A DNA stretch of 5,048 bases from Deltaproteobacteria bacterium. Its GTDB lineage: Bacteria > Desulfobacterota > Desulfobacteria > Desulfobacterales > UBA11574. Positions 1-5,048 of this stretch are shown here, piece after piece. How positions within the stretch are numbered: position 1 is the first letter of the stretch; each line of letters starts with the position of its first letter. The notes beneath the pieces are model-generated. The model was not told the origin of the DNA. It searched no databases and worked only from the letters and a program-made list of their open reading frames with translations. Position numbers and translations under genes: made by a program. The DNA lies in the NCBI GenBank assembly GCA_019313025.1, contig JAFDCA010000152.1:1-5048 (forward strand), read 5' to 3'.

Positions 1-125
1 CTTTAACGCGCTCTAATTTGCTCAGACAGCTTCCCGACCTCAACGAAATCATCCGGCGGCTTACGGTAAATCGTGACCGTTATTCATTCAATCGGAACAT
101 ATTTTTGGCAACTGCTATAAACTAA
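1..125 (+). CDS. Possible 3' end of an unidentified gene (40 codons, 5' end outside window)
   Basis: Reading from base 3, the plus strand is open for 40 codons and stops at TAA 123-125. The translation is protein-like (for example RQLPDLNEIIRRLTVNRDRY) with balanced charged and hydrophobic residues, and bases 1-90 look more GC-rich than the flanking non-coding DNA. If real, the gene converges on the anti-sigma gene, leaving 76 bp between the two stop codons. I do not recognise a family. The opposite strand is also open over part of this stretch (bases 2-83, ending in a TAA at 4-6, with a reading such as TVTIYRKPPDDFVEVGKLSE), so the coding strand is uncertain. Forty codons can stay open by chance. 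Confidence 0.3.
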   Translation, partial: LTRSNLLRQLPDLNEIIRRLTVNRDRYSFNRNIFLATAIN

Positions 126-156
126 TGCTGCTGAAGGTGAAAATGGTAATTGGATT

Positions 157-174
157 GCGATATTCGGATATTGC
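157..174. other. Small stem-loop between possible convergent genes
   Basis: Bases 157-163 pair with 168-174 around a TCGG loop, giving seven pairs including one G-U wobble. It lies just past the anti-sigma stop codon, where a terminator would be expected. Neither strand has a T-run after the stem and the stem is AT-rich, so an intrinsic terminator is not established. Confidence 0.2.
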
Positions 175-201
175 CTGAATATGACTTCCCGTTCAGAACC
201 G

Positions 202-1200
202 TTACTCAGGATAGGTAAAACTGAGCAAAAGATTGACCGTTTTAAGGTTTTTGTCGGAAAGAACGGGTGGCGGGGCTTTGAAAGTTCCCAAGCTATTGAG
301 ATCTCTACAAAAAACTGTGTAGTTTTCGGCAGGTATTTGAACATAAATCGATTTTAATCGATCTTTTTGTTGGTTGTATTCCTTTGTCAAAATTGTCCCT
401 TTCAAAGGCCAAATAATATGGTTTATTTTTAAGATTAAGAGGTCGACTTGGCCGTTCTGCTCGGTCTCAAATTTTTTTCCAAAGGTCTCTTTATCGCTCC
501 CTTCCTTTTCCGTGGTTTTTTGATCGCCTTCAGACAAAGGTATCGTTTGCATGGCAATATCTGGTGCGTAAGCACTCCCGATTACGACGGGTTTGAGTAC
601 CAGAGCAAGCTCTATGGGATGACCTTTTCCCATAGATGGCCTTGCCTTTGTCAGAACAGGAAAAGACGGTTTAGACTCCCTTTGAATGGAAGGTTGAACG
701 TGTGTTTTTACTCTGGATCTTTGGGGCGGCATGACTTGCTCACTGTCCATCAAACTTTCCGGGGCTTCTTCAAGAACAGGGATCGGAGGTTCTGTTTTCG
801 ATTTTTGAGCGGAGCGTTCGAATTCAGGTGCTTTTAATGGCTGCATCTTATGATATTCTGATTTTTGAAGGTTTAAAACCATAACAACAAGGATAGATGC
901 GGTGGCTGCGGCTGCCAGTTGCAATGGAATTTTAATTTTAAAAGGAACGAACAGTTTCCTGAAGAGCCGGCTAAAATTTGAACGCGGTTCCATGCGCTGA
1001 TGGATTTTTTCTAAAAAATCGGCCGGGGCTTTCAACGGTTCAAGAGCGTTCAATTCTTCAATCATTGTACGTAATGAAACCAGTGTTTCACTACAGTCTT
1101 CGCAGGCTGAAATGTGTGTTTCAACCGCTTGAACGATTTTTGCATCTAAAGTGCCATCGATATATTCGGACAATAATTTCTGAATTTCGGCACAATCCAT
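202..1200 (-). CDS. Zinc-finger transmembrane anti-sigma factor with long periplasmic region
   Basis: This 332-residue protein most likely binds and restrains the ECF sigma factor encoded just upstream. Residues 1-40 form a zf-HC2/ZAS-type domain: Cys3 and the H-x3-C-x2-C motif at His29, Cys33 and Cys36. One hydrophobic segment at about 92-110 (LAAAATASILVVMVLNL) should cross the inner membrane, placing the N-terminus in the cytoplasm. Residues 113-245 are a low-complexity Pro/Lys/Glu-rich stretch, and 250-332 form a compact predicted alpha/beta domain, both presumably periplasmic. The C-terminal pattern (IPAENYTVFCRDLNSLG) recalls the domains called DUF2275 or DUF4349 in other anti-sigma proteins; this is from memory. 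The ATG follows the sigma stop by one base, with AAAGGA about ten bases upstream, so translation is probably coupled. RpoE-type anti-sigma proteins such as RseA are usually near 200 residues, so this one is long. Its exact signal is unknown. Confidence 0.85.
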   Translation of the reverse strand: MDCAEIQKLLSEYIDGTLDAKIVQAVETHISACEDCSETLVSLRTMIEELNALEPLKAPADFLEKIHQRMEPRSNFSRLFRKLFVPFKIKIPLQLAAAATASILVVMVLNLQKSEYHKMQPLKAPEFERSAQKSKTEPPIPVLEEAPESLMDSEQVMPPQRSRVKTHVQPSIQRESKPSFPVLTKARPSMGKGHPIELALVLKPVVIGSAYAPDIAMQTIPLSEGDQKTTEKEGSDKETFGKKFETEQNGQVDLLILKINHIIWPLKGTILTKEYNQQKDRLKSIYVQIPAENYTVFCRDLNSLGTFKAPPPVLSDKNLKTVNLLLSFTYPE

Positions 1201-1201
1201 T

Positions 1202-1810
1202 TTATACTTTTCCTTTAAGTCGGTTTCTCAACTCCAGCCTTCCCCTTGCGAGCCTCGATTTAACGGTACCAAGGTTAAGACCGGTAATATCCGAAATATC
1301 CTGGTACGAAAGTCCTTGGATGTCACGCATTACAACCACTTGGTTTTGTTCTTCAGGCAATGAATGGATGGCTGTTTGAATCTGAATCATTCGTTCCTTT
1401 TTTTCAAGTGCCATTACCGGAGTCGGTGAGTCGTTCACAATTTCTGATAAAGGGTTGTCGTTTTTTGAGCCGCTTGAAGTTTCGAGTGAAACAGTCCTTT
1501 TCTTCCACCTGTATGCAGACGATTTTATTCTATTTTTACACGTATTGACGGCAATCCGATAGAGCCATGTGGAAAAGGCCGATTCAAACCTAAATTTTTT
1601 TATCGATTTGAAGGCTTTTATAAAAGTCTCCTGGGCGCAGTCATTGGCTTCATTATAATCTCCCAAAAACCAGTAGACCATATTGAACAAGCGATCTTTG
1701 TGTTTAAGAACCAGTTTGTCAAATGCAGTCAAATCTCCGGATTGAACAGCACGAATCAACACTGTATCCTCGTGGGATGAACCGCTGGTCTTTTTTATGC
1801 GATTATTCAT
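1202..1810 (-). CDS. ECF (sigma-70 family, RpoE-type) RNA polymerase sigma factor
   Basis: This 202-residue protein directs RNA polymerase to a small regulon, typically for envelope stress. Region 2 spans about residues 27-97, with the conserved NDCAQETFIKAFKSI (2.1-2.2) and FSTWLYRIAVNTCKN (2.3-2.4). A charged linker runs 98-138. Region 4 spans 141-199, with SLPEEQNQVVVMRDIQGLSYQDI and the helix-turn-helix GLNLGTVKSRLARGR. There is no region 3 and the length is normal for ECF factors. It is the first gene of a two-gene operon with the membrane anti-sigma factor, which suggests control by sequestration. The ATG at 1810 has no Shine-Dalgarno and lies five bases after a promoter -10 element. 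GTG at codon 17 or TTG at codon 18, both preceded by GAGG, is a possible shorter start, giving 185-186 residues. The regulon cannot be told from this window beyond likely self-control. Confidence 0.93.
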   Translation of the reverse strand: MNNRIKKTSGSSHEDTVLIRAVQSGDLTAFDKLVLKHKDRLFNMVYWFLGDYNEANDCAQETFIKAFKSIKKFRFESAFSTWLYRIAVNTCKNRIKSSAYRWKKRTVSLETSSGSKNDNPLSEIVNDSPTPVMALEKKERMIQIQTAIHSLPEEQNQVVVMRDIQGLSYQDISDITGLNLGTVKSRLARGRLELRNRLKGKV

Positions 1811-1815
1811 TTGAT

Positions 1816-1843
1816 TTAGACAAGATTTATTTCAAAATGTTCC
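1816..1843 (-). promoter_or_regulatory. Candidate RpoE-type ECF promoter for the sigma/anti-sigma operon
   Basis: On the minus strand, GGAAC (1843-1839) is followed after 17 bp by GTCTAA (1821-1816). This matches the known RpoE-type layout of GAACTT, about 16 bp, then a TCTGA-like box; the exact -35 here reads GGAACAT. The -10 box ends five bases before the ATG at 1810, so transcription would start at or within a few bases of the start codon. The match suggests that the sigma factor transcribes its own operon. The motif is short, but spacing, orientation and position all fit. Confidence 0.65.
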
Positions 1844-1948
1844 GAGGCTATTTCACTATTGGTTTCTATCCGGTTCAATTAAAAATCAAGTTTAGCAATC
1901 TGTAAGCAACCAAATTTCACCAGCCTTGGCCCATCGTCATATATTTTT

Positions 1949-2100
1949 AAAAAAGGCGATATGAATCTTGACATTGCAGCGAGACCCAATATTTTAGGAT
2001 GTGTGAAGTTTTTGAAGTCAAATAAACAACCGTGCAACACATCCTAAATATTGGGTCACTGCGAAACATTGTAATAATTGACAAACATGTCGCCTTTTTT
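1949..2100. repeat. Large imperfect inverted repeat, possible MITE-like element
   Basis: The left arm (1949-2004) and right arm (2037-2100) are inverted copies around a loop of about 32 bases. The outer ends match exactly over 11 bases (AAAAAAGGCGA and its complement). The inner part also matches, with ACCCAATATTTTAGGATG in the left arm and the same sequence lacking one T in the right arm. The middle of each arm has diverged and the right arm is about eight bases longer. The ends, GGCGA against TCGCC followed by six T, resemble a bidirectional terminator, but neither neighbouring gene reads into it. There is no ORF inside and I saw no clear target-site duplication. A small non-autonomous mobile element or dispersed intergenic repeat is the best guess. 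Confidence 0.6.
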
Positions 2101-2260
2101 CAAAACACATGTTGATGATCTTTCACTGCCAACATCAGATAAAAACATAACCATGGTATGAGTTTACAACAATATATGTGTCAAAACTAGAGTTAAAAGT
2201 CGCTTGATCGATTTTTACTATCATGCAAAAAACATAGATTCAATGTGAAATCATCACTCC

Positions 2261-2264
2261 AGGA
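2261..2264 (+). promoter_or_regulatory. Ribosome binding site of the hydrolase gene
   Basis: AGGA sits eight bases before the ATG at 2273, a normal Shine-Dalgarno spacing. It supports that ATG as the start. Confidence 0.6.
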
Positions 2265-2272
2265 CGCACCAA

Positions 2273-3241
2273 ATGCCGTTAATTTCGAAGTCAGAATACA
2301 ACCCTTTGTTTTTATTTTCAAATGCACATTTTCAGACCATTTATCCCACGCTCTTCAGAAAGGTAAGGGGCGTCAATTATATTCGGGAACGAATTTTCAC
2401 ACCTGATGGTGATTTTATTGATCTGGACTGGTCTCGGGTGGGTTCGGACAGGGCGGTTATCGTTTCACATGGCTTGGAGGGCCATTCACGACGTTCGTAT
2501 GTTCTTGGAATGATAAACGCATTTAACACGAGAGGATGGGATGGTATCGCTTTCAATTTTCGGGGTTGCAGCGGTGAACCCAATCGACTGATTCGCTCAT
2601 ATCATTGCGGTGCTACGGAAGACCTTCATACCGTCGTGAGTCATGTGGTCGGTAAAAAGCGTTATTCGTGTATTTCACTTGTGGGTTTCAGCGTGGGTGG
2701 GAATTTGACCCTGATGTATTTGGGAGAGAAAAAATACCCGTTATCTCAGATGATTAAAAGCGCAGCTGCTGTATCCGTGCCCTGTGATCTTGAATCCAGC
2801 GCAAGAAAACTGGCAGAAAGATCCAACATGCTTTATATGAGGCGTTTTCTGGGGATGTTTCATAACAAGATACGAATAAAGATGCGAATGATGCCGGATA
2901 AAATCAATGATGCGAATTACCATTCAATCAAAACATTCGAAGCGTTTGACAACAGATATACGGCACCTATTCACGGGTTTTTAAATGCAAAAGACTACTG
3001 GTCCAAATGCAGTTGCAAACAATTTCTTTCCGATATCAACATTCCGGCGTTATTAATCACTGCTCAAAACGACCCTTTTTTGGGTGACGCATGTTACCCT
3101 GTGGAAGAAGCGAAAAAAAACCCTTATTTTTATCTTGAAATTCCGAAATCAGGCGGACATGTGGGCTTTGTAGAATTTAAATCGAACGGTGAATATTGGC
3201 ATGAAAGGAGGATTGCGACGTTTGCAGCCAAAAATTCTTGA
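2273..3241 (+). CDS. yheT: YheT-family alpha/beta hydrolase
   Basis: The 322-residue protein is a soluble hydrolase of the YheT/UPF0017 (ABHD1/3-like) family, probably a carboxylesterase or lipase-type enzyme; its natural substrate is not known. All expected landmarks are present: the N-terminal NAHFQTIYPTLFR (18-30) typical of the family, oxyanion-side HGLEG (66-70), NFRGCSGEPN (95-104), the nucleophile elbow GFSVGGN with Ser140, NDPFL with the acid Asp267, and GGHVGF with His296. The segment FDNRYTAPIHGF..AKDYW (225-243) is also family-typical. Length matches the family, and no signal peptide or membrane helix is seen, so it is probably cytoplasmic. The start is set by AGGA eight bases upstream. 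It stands alone, divergent from the sigma operon and about 400 bp before the transport genes, so operon context gives no substrate clue. The name follows E. coli yheT by family only. Confidence 0.9.
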   Translation: MPLISKSEYNPLFLFSNAHFQTIYPTLFRKVRGVNYIRERIFTPDGDFIDLDWSRVGSDRAVIVSHGLEGHSRRSYVLGMINAFNTRGWDGIAFNFRGCSGEPNRLIRSYHCGATEDLHTVVSHVVGKKRYSCISLVGFSVGGNLTLMYLGEKKYPLSQMIKSAAAVSVPCDLESSARKLAERSNMLYMRRFLGMFHNKIRIKMRMMPDKINDANYHSIKTFEAFDNRYTAPIHGFLNAKDYWSKCSCKQFLSDINIPALLITAQNDPFLGDACYPVEEAKKNPYFYLEIPKSGGHVGFVEFKSNGEYWHERRIATFAAKNS

Positions 3242-3262
3242 TTCACTAACCGCTTTTTCGGC

Positions 3263-3284
3263 CAACCCCACTTTGTTGGTGTTG
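3263..3284 (+). other. Weak stem-loop downstream of yheT
   Basis: CAACCCCA (3263-3270) pairs with TGGTGTTG (3277-3284) with one mismatch around a six-base loop, 22 bp after the hydrolase stop codon. The position suits a transcript end, but no T-run follows, so an intrinsic terminator is not established. Confidence 0.25.
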
Positions 3285-3303
3285 CTGAAAATAGGACACG
3301 AAA

Positions 3304-3336
3304 CTTAATTAAATCTTAATAAATCCTTAATAGTTC
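3304..3336 (+). promoter_or_regulatory. Three tandem 11-bp direct repeats, candidate response-regulator site
   Basis: CTTAAT occurs at 3304, 3315 and 3326, exactly 11 bp apart, with similar AT-rich spacers (AAATC-like). OmpR/PhoB-family response regulators bind tandem half-sites one helical turn apart, and the Bacillus PhoP half-site TTAACA with a five-base gap is close to TTAATA here. The last copy covers the place where the -35 of the following TATACA box (3344-3349) would fall, as in Pho-box promoters. The regulator itself is not in the window, and AT-rich DNA can produce such repeats by chance. Confidence 0.4.
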
Positions 3337-3343
3337 AATAGCC

Positions 3344-3349
3344 TATACA
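3344..3349 (+). promoter_or_regulatory. Possible -10 box downstream of the 11-bp repeats
   Basis: TATACA matches the TATAAT consensus at four of six bases and lies seven bases after the third repeat unit. A start near 3356 would give a leader of roughly 300 bases before the MlaC-like gene. No good -35 is present, which would fit an activator-dependent promoter. Confidence 0.25.
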
Positions 3350-3466
3350 TGTTTGTTTCAAGTCGACCCCCCGCTCTTTAAGGCAGGAGGCTTTACTGAA
3401 AAAATTGTCAAAATATTGACAGAAACTAATTTCTCTTTCAATCTCAAAGATACTCTTTTATCTAAG

Positions 3467-3482
3467 AATTGGTCAACCAATT
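3467..3482. promoter_or_regulatory. 7-2-7 palindromic operator candidate
   Basis: AATTGGT, two bases (CA), then ACCAATT form a perfect inverted repeat. It resembles operators of GntR-family FadR-group regulators such as PdhR (AATTGGT-N3-ACCAATT as known from E. coli), but the spacer is two bases rather than three. It overlaps the -35 position of a possible TAGAAT -10 box at 3490-3495, and lies about 50-60 bp upstream of the sigma-54-like element, so it could act as a repressor or an activator site. Confidence 0.35.
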
Positions 3483-3528
3483 AAAAACATAGAATATATG
3501 CTGTTATGGAGTGTTTTGCGTAAAACCG

Positions 3529-3544
3529 TGGCATGATTCGTGCA
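3529..3544 (+). promoter_or_regulatory. Candidate sigma-54 (-24/-12) promoter of the MlaC-like/exporter operon
   Basis: TGGCATGATTCGTGCA fits the sigma-54 pattern TGGCAC-G-R-N3-TTGC-W at all but two defined positions. The essential GG and GC are present and separated by exactly 10 bp. Transcription would start near 3555, giving a leader of about 100 bases to the preferred start at 3654. Sigma-54 promoters need an enhancer-binding activator, and the palindrome at 3467-3482 lies at a plausible upstream distance. No sigma-54 or activator gene is in the window. Confidence 0.45.
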
Positions 3545-3641
3545 AACAAACGCACCTAAGCCTGTTTCGTTTTTTCCTAAGACTTATGGGGTTGCATAAA
3601 AACAAATTATCGGTTAGACAATGGGAAAAATGACGATAGCC

Positions 3642-3646
3642 AGAGG
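3642..3646 (+). promoter_or_regulatory. Ribosome binding site that favours the ATG at 3654
   Basis: AGAGG lies seven bases before the ATG at 3654, while the upstream ATG codons at 3621, 3630 and 3648 lack an equally well placed site. This, and the compact signal peptide that results, supports the shorter start. Confidence 0.5.
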
Positions 3647-3653
3647 CATGACG

Positions 3654-4235
3654 ATGAGAAGAATTTTATATGCATTTTTCGTGTTGCTACTCACGAGCCA
3701 AGTTGTATGGTCCGATGACAAAAATGCGGCAAGAGAATTGCTTGAAACTAAAATTGAATCGGCACTTGCCGTATTACAGAGAAAAGATCTCGTTCAACAG
3801 GAAAAAAATAAAAAGGTTGTAGAAATCGTAGAACCGATCTTTGACTACAATCTTATGGCAAAACTCACGCTGGGCAGAAAATACTGGCCCGGGCTTTCAG
3901 AAAAAAATAGAAATAGATTTACCGAGCTCTTTGTTGCACGATTAAAGGCTTCGTATATTGATAAATTATCCCTATACACTGACGAGAAAGTCGCTTATGA
4001 AACACCCGTTCAAGAAGGGATAAAAATTCAAATACCGACCCGAGTGATTTCTAAGAATAACATTATCGCTATGATGTACAAGCTTTACAAGTCGTCAAAT
4101 GGTTGGAAGATTTATGATATAGAGATCGAAGGCGTGAGCCTTATTTCAACGTATCGGTCTCAGTTTTACGACATTCTCAGCAAAGGCACCATTGACGACC
4201 TTCTTTCGAAACTCGAAAAACCGGAAAATAAATAA
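3654..4235 (+). CDS. MlaC/Ttg2D-family periplasmic lipid-binding protein
   Basis: The 193-residue protein (204 if started at 3621) is predicted to be exported and to carry phospholipid or another hydrophobic ligand across the periplasm. Residues 1-20 (MRRILYAFFVLLLTSQVVWS) are a Sec signal peptide with likely cleavage after VWS. The rest matches the MlaC (Tgt2/Ttg2D) fold in order: EPIFDYNLMAKLTLGRKYWPGL (60-81), RNRFTELFVARLKASYIDKLSLY (86-108), a beta-rich middle, WKIYDIEIEGVSLISTYRSQF (151-171) and a C-terminal helix GTIDDLLSKL. Length is typical. The next gene, 51 bp downstream on the same strand, is an RND/MMPL exporter and they are probably co-transcribed. This recalls the HpnM/HpnN arrangement of hopanoid transport, but no hopanoid gene is visible. 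The three longer starts add only a short basic stretch. No mlaF, mlaE, mlaD or mlaA gene is seen. Confidence 0.85.
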   Translation: MRRILYAFFVLLLTSQVVWSDDKNAARELLETKIESALAVLQRKDLVQQEKNKKVVEIVEPIFDYNLMAKLTLGRKYWPGLSEKNRNRFTELFVARLKASYIDKLSLYTDEKVAYETPVQEGIKIQIPTRVISKNNIIAMMYKLYKSSNGWKIYDIEIEGVSLISTYRSQFYDILSKGTIDDLLSKLEKPENK

Positions 4236-4286
4236 TCACCTTTTAACATCAGCTTTATTCGAATGCGCCTCTTTTTGCTATAACAT

Positions 4287-5048
4287 ATGAATAAATCGTT
4301 CTCGTTGCTCACTCAGTTTTTCGATACGTTTATTTTGACACGACCCAAAGTGGTTATTTTCTGTCTAATCGTGCTGGTTTCTTTTTTCGGTTATTCCGCA
4401 AAGGACTTTAAGCTCGACGCCTCGGCGGAAACCCTTATGCTCGAGAATGATAAGGACCTTCAGTATTCACGACTCATTAATTCCCGCTATGAGCTTCAGG
4501 ATTTTTTGGTGATGACATATGCTCCGAAAGGGGATCTTTTTTCAGAGGCTGTACTTAAAAAAATTTCTCGCCTGTGTGATGACTTAAAGCAACTGAAGCA
4601 TGTTTCGAAGGTCGTTTCCTTATTGGATGCCCCGCTTTTGGAAAGCCCGCCGATTCCGGTAAAAGAACTAACCGGCGATATTCCTACCATAGAATCCCCA
4701 AAGGTCGACAAAAAGCTGGCGAAAATCGAATTTAAGAACAGTCCGCTGTATCAAAATCTCCTGGTAAGTCCGAATCTTAAAACCACCGCACTGCTCATAT
4801 ACTTCCCCATCGATGAGATTTACATGGATCTGCTGAACACCCGCGACCGTCTCAGGCAGAAAAATGCCACAGGATCTCTAACTCCGGAGGAAGCCCTTAA
4901 ATTCAAAAATATTACCGAGGAATTTAGAAACCATCGGGACCGGATGAAGAAGTTAATGCATCAGAACATTCTTTCAATCCGTTCAATAATGGATCATTAT
5001 CGTGACGAAGCCGACCTCTTTCTCGGAGGGATCAGTATGATTGCGGAC
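4287..5048 (+). CDS. RND superfamily / MMPL-type exporter, N-terminal part (runs off window end)
   Basis: The frame is open from ATG 4287 to the last base, giving the first 254 residues of a protein whose family is usually about 800-900 long. It should be an inner-membrane, proton-driven exporter of lipids or hydrophobic compounds. Residues 21-36 (KVVIFCLIVLVSFFGY) form the first membrane helix. DASAETLMLENDKDLQYSR (44-62) is the typical start of the first periplasmic loop in HpnN/MMPL-like proteins. The loop continues to about 235 with helical, charged segments. FLGGISMIAD (245-254) is the usual lead-in to the second helix. No Shine-Dalgarno precedes the ATG, so translation may depend on coupling or on another start; an in-frame TAA at 4281-4283 excludes extension upstream. 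It follows the MlaC-like gene by 51 bp without a terminator, suggesting a shared transport role. Confidence 0.85.
   Translation, partial: MNKSFSLLTQFFDTFILTRPKVVIFCLIVLVSFFGYSAKDFKLDASAETLMLENDKDLQYSRLINSRYELQDFLVMTYAPKGDLFSEAVLKKISRLCDDLKQLKHVSKVVSLLDAPLLESPPIPVKELTGDIPTIESPKVDKKLAKIEFKNSPLYQNLLVSPNLKTTALLIYFPIDEIYMDLLNTRDRLRQKNATGSLTPEEALKFKNITEEFRNHRDRMKKLMHQNILSIRSIMDHYRDEADLFLGGISMIAD

Larger units (their letters stand above)
1811..2272. other. Divergent intergenic region between sigma operon and yheT-like gene
   Basis: These 462 bp separate genes that point away from each other. The sigma-side end holds the ECF-type promoter. The middle holds the large palindrome at 1949-2100. The remaining 2101-2260 stretch is AT-rich; it contains only a small ATGTTG/CAACAT inverted repeat and no convincing -35/-10 pair for the hydrolase gene. 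I saw no plausible protein-coding frame in it. Confidence 0.7.
3242..3653. other. Long intergenic regulatory region before the MlaC-like gene
   Basis: This AT-rich gap of about 0.4 kb contains, in order, a weak stem-loop after yheT, three 11-bp-spaced CTTAAT repeats, a 7-2-7 palindrome and a sigma-54-like element, each listed separately. A GGAGG at 3386-3390 has no ATG or sensible ORF after it. No protein-coding frame or RNA gene was recognised. Confidence 0.6.

Noticed and set aside
94..119. GGAAC followed by ATAAA on the plus strand, resembling an ECF promoter
   Set aside because: The downstream box is not TCTAA-like and no plus-strand gene follows; it also lies inside the possible partial coding frame.
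84..344. 86-codon minus-strand open frame overlapping the anti-sigma 3' end
   Set aside because: Much of it overlaps the anti-sigma gene in another frame, and its translation shows no recognisable family or ribosome binding site.
343..365. ATCGAT-TTTA-ATCGAT palindrome
   Set aside because: It lies inside the anti-sigma coding region and is explained by its codons; no regulatory position.
448..1379. Plus-strand open frames opposite the anti-sigma and sigma genes
   Set aside because: They are antisense to well-supported genes with clear domains, and their translations are rich in Arg, Phe and Cys as expected for shadow frames.
2741..2923. Minus-strand open frame inside the hydrolase gene
   Set aside because: It is antisense to the YheT-family gene, which has a full set of catalytic motifs.
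3386..3410. GGAGG that could serve a small ORF in the leader
   Set aside because: There is no ATG or GTG at a suitable distance; the only TTG frame stops after four codons.
3416..3444. Perfect TTGACA as a housekeeping promoter -35
   Set aside because: No TATAAT-like hexamer is found 16-18 bp downstream.
4263..4283. Six-residue mini-ORF (ATG to TAA) just before the exporter gene, in the same frame
   Set aside because: It has no ribosome binding site and is short enough to arise by chance; a leader-peptide role cannot be supported.

Overview
The window looks like a chromosomal segment of a moderately AT-rich Gram-negative bacterium. An outer-membrane lipid shuttle protein of the MlaC family, an RND/MMPL exporter and an RpoE-type sigma/anti-sigma pair all imply a double-membrane envelope. 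Protein style and gene mix recall sulfate-reducing Desulfobacterota (former Deltaproteobacteria), but that assignment is inference from memory, not from a search.

Layout. Bases 1-125 may hold the last 40 codons of a plus-strand gene (weak). Next come two minus-strand genes in one operon: an ECF sigma factor (1810 to 1202), then its zinc-finger, single-pass membrane anti-sigma factor (1200 to 202), with one base between them. Immediately upstream of the sigma gene is a good RpoE-type promoter (GGAAC, 17 bp, GTCTAA), so close to the ATG that the transcript would be leaderless or nearly so. The 462-bp gap that follows separates two divergent transcription units. It carries a 152-bp imperfect palindrome (1949-2100) that resembles a small non-autonomous mobile element. 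A YheT-type alpha/beta hydrolase follows at 2273-3241 on the plus strand.

The 379 to 412-bp gap before the next gene is rich in possible control sites. It has three 11-bp-spaced CTTAAT direct repeats before a -10-like box (3304-3350), a 7-2-7 palindrome of GntR/FadR-family style (3467-3482), and a sigma-54-like -24/-12 element (3529-3544). These precede a secreted MlaC/Ttg2D-like protein and, 51 bp further on, an MMPL/RND exporter that runs off the end of the window.

How the genes may work together. The sigma/anti-sigma pair probably senses envelope conditions and at least controls itself; no second GGAAC/TCTAA-type promoter was seen before the other genes. The MlaC-like protein plus RND exporter probably forms a lipid or hydrophobic-compound transport pair, similar in arrangement to HpnM/HpnN of hopanoid transport or to Mla. 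YheT is probably an esterase of unknown substrate. No RNA gene, CRISPR array or transposase gene was recognised. Nothing in the window amounts to a clearly new system; the most unusual items are the palindromic element, the leaderless-looking sigma promoter and the stacked control sites before the transport pair.
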